Part shown: positions 59,743 through 64,000 of the stretch, piece after piece
Layout of the letters: each line of letters begins with the position of its first letter
Position numbering within the stretch: the stretch's first letter is position 1
From: Arthrobacter hankyongi
GTDB taxonomy: Bacteria; Actinomycetota; Actinomycetes; Actinomycetales; Micrococcaceae
NCBI RefSeq assembly: GCF_022012395.1
Contig: NZ_JAKLTQ010000020.1
Coordinates: forward strand, 26,931-90,930
Direction of reading: 5' to 3'
Length of the DNA: 64,000 nucleotides
Notes under the pieces: model-generated
Told to the model about the DNA's origin: nothing
Databases searched by the model: none
What the model saw: the letters and a program-made list of their open reading frames with translations, nothing else
Program-made: the position numbers and the translations under genes

Positions 59743-60474
59743 TCAGCTGACCTCGGCGATTGCGGATTTGATCACGTCGGCCACGGCTTGGGGCTGGGAC
59801 ATCATGATGACGTGTGAGCCGTCCAGTTCGGTGATGGCGGCGCCGGCCCGCTGAGCGTGGGCTCTGGTGACGTCTGTCCCGGCGGCACGATCGGCGGTGG
59901 CTACTACCGCCCAGGAGGGCAGGGTCTTCCACGCCGGTACACCGGACGGTTCCCCGAACGCGATGTCGGTGACCGGTCGTTGGACGGTGCCGATCAACGC
60001 TGCCTGCACATCGGTCAGGTCTCCTGCGAATGCGTCACGGGCCTTCGCCGGGTCGATGAAGAACTCGGTTCCGGTTCCGCTGCCAGTCGGGTATTGGCGG
60101 GGCACTAACGCCGAGCCGAGGACGCTGTCCTTGGAGGCGGCGGTGATGTCGCTCAGCTTCTCGCCTTCGTCGGGGGCGAAAGCGGCCACGAAGACGAGGC
60201 CGACGACGTTCGGGCTCTGGGTCGCGGCGTTGCTGATGACTGCGCCGCCGTACGAGTGGGCGACTGCGAGGACAGGCCCGGGGATCTGGGCGAACACGCT
60301 TGCGACGTAGGCGCTGTCGAAAGAGATGCCGCGAAGTGGGACTGCGACGGCGAACACTTGGACTCCGTCGGCTTGAAGAAGCTCGATCACCCCGTTCCAG
60401 CTGGAACTTTCGGCAAAGGCGCCGTGGACGAGTACGACTGTGGGCGATGGAGTGGGTGCTGGTTCGGACATCAT
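59743..60474 (-). CDS. alpha/beta hydrolase, EstC-like esterase
   Basis: 243 residues. HGAFAESSSWNGV oxyanion region, Ser nucleophile in AHSYGGAV and His in LDGSHVIMMSQPQAV. This subgroup (EstC, pyrethroid and methyl-salicylate-type esterases) cleaves small esters. Starts at 60474, or at the second Met 60471. Its C-terminal part matches the fragment at 54161-54390. Confidence 0.88.
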   Translation of the reverse strand: MMSEPAPTPSPTVVLVHGAFAESSSWNGVIELLQADGVQVFAVAVPLRGISFDSAYVASVFAQIPGPVLAVAHSYGGAVISNAATQSPNVVGLVFVAAFAPDEGEKLSDITAASKDSVLGSALVPRQYPTGSGTGTEFFIDPAKARDAFAGDLTDVQAALIGTVQRPVTDIAFGEPSGVPAWKTLPSWAVVATADRAAGTDVTRAHAQRAGAAITELDGSHVIMMSQPQAVADVIKSAIAEVS

Positions 60475-60485
60475 TTCCTCCTGGG

Positions 60486-61472
60486 TTATCCGAAGGTGAA
60501 TACGAAGGCTTCGACACCGGGGTCGGGGAAGGTGATCTCGAATTTCCGGTCGCGGATCGGTTCGGGCTGACGGATCAGTTGGTACATCCGCTGATACTCG
60601 GCGGTACCGTTGCCGTGACTGTCGACGTCGATCCCGTGGGCGGGCCCCGGCGGTTCGCCGTCGAGGAGGACGGTGAAGCGCACCGGTTCGTCCGTCGCCG
60701 GCGGGCCCATCACGAGGTTGAGGTCGCGGGCCAGGAACCGGTACGAGATCGAACCATTGGGCTGGTTGAGCCGGACAGCTGTGGGGCCGGTCCGCCAGTC
60801 GCCTGACAGGGACCAGTGATTGCGCCGCAGGACGGCCGGCGCGGAGTAGAGCCGGCGGTCGTCGGGGATGACCGGTTCCGGCGAAGCGAATCCGACTGCA
60901 CGTCCGTAGCCGAGATATGTTTCCGGCGACCCCAGGCTGGACCAGTCGGCCGGGGCCTCGACGCCCTGGGGCTCGATGGTCGTCAGGCCCTGTTCGATTT
61001 CGGTGCCGGCCTCGCGCAGGAGCATCTGGAGGACCATCTCGGATTGCTCGTATTCTCCTTCTCCAAAGCGGTGGTGCCGGATCTGGCCCTTGGCGTCAGC
61101 GAAGTACAGCGCCGGCCAGTAGTGGTTGTCGAACGACTGCCAGACGGCGTAGTCGTTGTCGACCACGACCGGGTAGCGGACGTCCATCTCCTTGATGGCG
61201 CGGGCCACGTTGTGAAGGTCGCCCTCGAAGTCGAACTCGGGCGTCTGCACGCCGACGACCGTCAGCCCGTGGCCGGTGTAGGCGTCGGCCCATGCGCGTA
61301 CCCAGGGCAGCGAGCGGATCCAGTTGATGCAGGTGTAGGTGCCGAAGCTAACGAGCACGACCCGGCCGCCGAGATCCGCCGGTCCCAGGGGCTGTGAGTT
61401 GAGCCACGCGGTGGCGCCGTCGAACGGAGGCAGTACCCCTTCGGCTGGCAGGTCGTTGCGGTGCCGAAACAC
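60486..61472 (-). CDS. redoxin-domain protein, DipZ C-terminal-like, lacking the second active-site Cys
   Basis: 328 residues. Thioredoxin-like domain first (VVLVSFGTYTCINWIRSLPW, then VVGVQTPEFDFEGDL and WPALYFADAKGQI), followed by a beta-rich domain from about residue 175 (LNQPNGSISYRFLARDLNLV). Where redoxins have C-x2-C, here only the first Cys remains (CINW). Soluble; no signal peptide. It lies between the epoxide hydrolase and esterase genes with 9-11 nt spacers, so it is co-expressed with them. Function unknown; peroxidase- or carrier-type roles are possible. Confidence 0.85.
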   Translation of the reverse strand: MFRHRNDLPAEGVLPPFDGATAWLNSQPLGPADLGGRVVLVSFGTYTCINWIRSLPWVRAWADAYTGHGLTVVGVQTPEFDFEGDLHNVARAIKEMDVRYPVVVDNDYAVWQSFDNHYWPALYFADAKGQIRHHRFGEGEYEQSEMVLQMLLREAGTEIEQGLTTIEPQGVEAPADWSSLGSPETYLGYGRAVGFASPEPVIPDDRRLYSAPAVLRRNHWSLSGDWRTGPTAVRLNQPNGSISYRFLARDLNLVMGPPATDEPVRFTVLLDGEPPGPAHGIDVDSHGNGTAEYQRMYQLIRQPEPIRDRKFEITFPDPGVEAFVFTFG

Positions 61473-61481
61473 TCCGGGCCC

Positions 61482-62696
61482 TCACCGCAGGGATCTGAAT
61501 GCTGCGCGGAGCTCGGAGGAGAACAACTGCGGTTGTTCCCATGCGGCGAAGTGGCCGCCCCGGTCGACCCGGTTGTAGTAGATGAGGTTGTCCGGGTAGG
61601 CACGCTCGGCCCAGCTCCTCGGGGCCTGGTAGAGCTCGTCGGGAAAGACGCTGATGGCGAAGGGTATCGTGATGGGCTTCGCGTCGAAGAACGCCGCCGT
61701 GTTCTCCCAGTACAGCCGGGCGGCCGAGACGCCGGTGTTCGTCAGCCAATAGAGTGTGAGGTTGTCGAGAATGTCGTCCCGCGTCAGGTCGCCGGTCAAG
61801 CGCCCGTCCAGGATTTCCGCAACCAGTCCAGGCTGGCCGGTGCCGTCCCCGTGGTCGATTGCGAACGCCGCCAGGTCGATCGGGGAGTCCGCCAAGCCGT
61901 ACATCGTCTGCGGGCGTGTGCTCATGATGAGGGCGTATGCGACGTGCTTGGCGTAGAACGCGCTCAACTGATCGTAGGCACGTTGCTCCTCGTCCGAGAG
62001 GCCGGGGGGCGCCGGCTCGCCGCGCAGGTAGCCGTCGAGGTCTGCTGGCGCGGTGCCAGGCATGTTCGAGTGGATTCCGAGCAGTTCCGGGGCGGCCTGC
62101 TGGCCCATCTGCTGCGTGACCGCGGCCCCCCAGTCGCCGCCCTGCGCCACGAACCGGTCGTAGCCGAGCCGTTTCATCAGCACGACCCAGGCGCGGGCGA
62201 TGCGGGACGGATCCCACCCGGTGTCGGTCGGTTTGGCGGAGAACCCGTGGCCGGGCAACGAAGGGATCACTACATCGAACGCGTCGTCCGCACCCGCACC
62301 ATATGCTGTTGGGTTCGTGAGGGGCTCGATGATCTTCAGCTGTTCGATGATCGAGCCCGGCCACCCATGCGTGATGATGAGCGGCAGCGCACCAGCATGC
62401 TGGGAGCGGGCGTGGATGAAGTGAATGTCCAGCCCGTCGATCTCGGTGATGAAGTTCGGGAGCGCGTTGAGGGTCTCCTCACATGCCCGCCAGTCGTAAT
62501 CGGTGGACCAGTGGCGGGCGAGGGCCTGCATGGTCGCGAGCGGCACGCCCTGCGAGTCATCCGTTACCGTCTCACGCTCCGGCCAGCGCGTCGCGGCAAT
62601 GCGGCGACGCATGTCCTCCAATGCGTCCTGGGGGAAGCCGATGCGGAAGGGTCGGATCGAGCTCTCGTCGGTCGGACGACCTGTCGTGGCGGTCAT
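61482..62696 (-). CDS. epoxide hydrolase family protein with EHN domain
   Basis: 404 residues. N-terminal epoxide hydrolase domain ([20 protein letters not shown], about residues 14-33), oxyanion [10 protein letters not shown], Asp nucleophile in [12 protein letters not shown] and late His in [10 protein letters not shown]. It resembles actinobacterial juvenile-hormone/microsomal-type epoxide hydrolases. First gene of the operon; ATG 62696 has GAGGAG upstream. An open frame extends to 62879 without a site. Confidence 0.9.
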   Translation of the reverse strand: MTATTGRPTDESSIRPFRIGFPQDALEDMRRRIAATRWPERETVTDDSQGVPLATMQALARHWSTDYDWRACEETLNALPNFITEIDGLDIHFIHARSQHAGALPLIITHGWPGSIIEQLKIIEPLTNPTAYGAGADDAFDVVIPSLPGHGFSAKPTDTGWDPSRIARAWVVLMKRLGYDRFVAQGGDWGAAVTQQMGQQAAPELLGIHSNMPGTAPADLDGYLRGEPAPPGLSDEEQRAYDQLSAFYAKHVAYALIMSTRPQTMYGLADSPIDLAAFAIDHGDGTGQPGLVAEILDGRLTGDLTRDDILDNLTLYWLTNTGVSAARLYWENTAAFFDAKPITIPFAISVFPDELYQAPRSWAERAYPDNLIYYNRVDRGGHFAAWEQPQLFSSELRAAFRSLR

Positions 62697-63513
62697 GGTC
62701 TCCTCGTTTCTCCGCTCTTCGTCCCTCGAGCGGCTGCATTCAGACGCGCCGAACCTACTCCGCCGTCTCGCAGCATGGCGCTGTTCACGGGCGCGACGGC
62801 GTGTATTCGACGGGTTGTTGCCGCCACAGGTCCCGAACAGCCCGGCACTTGCCGTGCCGGTCATGAAATTGATCGCCACCAGCTGCTATGTCGGCATGGT
62901 CGACGGCTCGTTTGACCATCGGATGCTTCCCCTGGCATAGCAGACCATGTGAGGCGGGAGGTCGAGGCGTTAACCAACTCTCATCTGCCGTCGACCACAG
63001 CAATCCCAGACCGCCGTGAACCAGCCGGGATGCTGATGCACGTCATCGGATGACGAGACAAGCCTCGTGGCGGCATCAGCGCATACGAGGATGACTGAAT
63101 CCTACTCGCGGAGGGTCGCATGGGGAAGGCCGCACCGACCGCCCTGTCATGTTCGGAAGTGACCATGACCCACCGTACAGGCGCTGATGGAGAGTTCAGC
63201 GCCGATCTCAGGATTTGTGCGACCCTCCCGGGCTATGTGAGCAATCTGGGCTTCTTGAGGAGTCAGCTGGTTGTTTCCGGACATGCCGAGCATGTCCACC
63301 ACAGGCATCGGTTTACACAGGCCGACCGTCGAAGTAGGCGGTGCGCCTGGCAGTGCGCCGACCCCGTCTTCTTCAGCGCCCCGGCAGCTCCCGGACCGGC
63401 GTCCGTCCGCTGGGCCAAGGGCCGTCCTGGAGTTTTAGCTATGCTGGATACCGTTGATCTGTTCTTGGCGCAGCGGCCACCGGGGTGAAAGGCAGTCCGC
63501 GCAGACTGGAGTC
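62697..63513. other. gap without a recognised gene
   Basis: About 817 bp upstream of the hydrolase operon. It must hold that operon's promoter. Short open frames on both strands (for example 63120-63488) show no domain or ribosome site. I see no RNA gene or strong hairpin. Confidence 0.5.
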
Positions 63514-64000
63514 ATGAAACGGCGTGACAGTGAAACCGCCGGCGCCGCGCTGGCTTGTGATTCCTGCGGGCAGTTGCCACATCCGGAGAAGGTACGTCTC
63601 ACCTTGGCCAATGTGGCGGCCATGCTGCCCATCGAACTGCTGGTGCATGCTGCCGTGGTCCACGCGGCCCTGCCCTACGTGCTGAAGGTGCTGGTCCTGA
63701 CCGTGACGGCCACCGTGCTGGTGATCTGGGTGGCCGAACCTTCGGCGCGGCATGCGCTGCGTGGCTGGCTGCATGCCCCGGCACTGCGCCATCGGTGCAG
63801 GCTGCGTTCCTCGCCGTCGCTGTGGCATATCCACGCCCTGGCCGACAACCCCGATGGGCAGCAAAAACTGGCCGAGACCATATCCAAAGCAGGTGCGGAC
63901 ATTCTCATTCAACAGAGCCGCGGTGTCGCAGGAGCGGTGCTGGGCGAGTTGGTCGTCGGGGCGCCGGACCATGTTACCCACGCGGACCTGTCTATCCACG
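63514..64000 (+). CDS. membrane protein with C-terminal ACT-like domain, 3'-truncated by window edge
   Basis: An open frame with no stop to the window end, beginning ATG 63514 (MKRRDSETAGAALACDSCGQ). It has two hydrophobic segments at about residues 35-52 and 54-71, then a soluble part from about residue 100 reading LWHIHALADNPDGQQKLAE and AGADILIQQSRGVAG, which resembles the beta-alpha-beta start of an ACT domain (HALADxPGxLxxLA...GANI). The opposite strand also has a long frame but shows no family features. Function unknown; ligand sensing is possible. Confidence 0.55.
   Translation, partial: MKRRDSETAGAALACDSCGQLPHPEKVRLTLANVAAMLPIELLVHAAVVHAALPYVLKVLVLTVTATVLVIWVAEPSARHALRGWLHAPALRHRCRLRSSPSLWHIHALADNPDGQQKLAETISKAGADILIQQSRGVAGAVLGELVVGAPDHVTHADLSIH

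Overview
The window is high-GC DNA from an actinobacterium, most likely Arthrobacter or a close relative in the Micrococcaceae. I infer this from codon bias, from the gene order trpE - Trp-associated membrane protein - HGxxPAAW protein - trpC - trpB - trpA - lgt - gltB - gltD - pyk - ANTAR response regulator, and from the many GTG starts with 4-nt stop/start overlaps. The species assignment is inference from family knowledge; no search was run. LAYOUT: 1-15.1 kb is conserved core chromosome: tryptophan synthesis, lipoprotein maturation, glutamate synthase, pyruvate kinase and a PdtaR-type antitermination regulator. It ends at a complete tRNA-Leu(CAA) gene at 15184-15266. Everything to the right looks accessory. 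A 34-bp sequence made of the tRNA-Leu 3' end plus 12 following bases recurs exactly at 15245, 23197, 50344 and 52391. It is followed each time by about 230-430 bp of related sequence, and at the last three copies it is also preceded by about 110 bp of related sequence. These look like attachment sites that divide the region into tandem segments A (15.2-23.2 kb), B (23.2-50.4 kb), C (50.3-52.4 kb) and possibly D (52.4 kb onward). I see no integrase gene in the window. SEGMENT A carries two closely related TetR regulators at its ends, facing outward and inward respectively, with matching operator-like sequences. Between them lie a lipid-kinase-like gene, a fatty-acid desaturase, small proteins and two decayed genes. 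SEGMENT B is a catabolic island. A minus-strand operon (33.96 to 23.56 kb) encodes a SnoaL-like protein, a CYP108-like P450, its ferredoxin reductase and 2Fe-2S ferredoxin, an aldehyde dehydrogenase, a GMC alcohol oxidoreductase, a second CYP108-like P450, an EthD-domain protein and an SDR. A LysR regulator is divergent from it. A second minus-strand operon (44.1 to 36.5 kb) encodes an MHS-family transporter, a KstD/fumarate-reductase-like flavoprotein, a two-domain VOC protein, an SDR, an NADP-binding reductase and a protein very like 3-hydroxybenzoate 4-monooxygenase (MobA). An IclR regulator is divergent from it. A plus-strand tail adds a second VOC protein, a YciI protein, two small unknowns and a zinc alcohol dehydrogenase, interleaved with gene fragments. 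Read together, B looks like a route that hydroxylates an alkyl or alicyclic substrate, oxidises it through alcohol and aldehyde to acid, possibly aromatises it, and delivers a hydroxybenzoate to protocatechuate. The substrate is unknown. SEGMENT C is about 2 kb with one UspA-like gene. The remainder (D or flanking chromosome) holds an NmrA-like protein, a GH15 glycosidase, a DUF5996 protein, a UBP-type zinc finger, a four-gene operon of three alpha/beta hydrolases and a redoxin-like protein, and a partial membrane/ACT-like gene at the right edge. Decay is concentrated in segments A and B: AI-2E transporter, SDR copy, IS5-type transposase, and fragments of ALDH, SOD and SDR genes.
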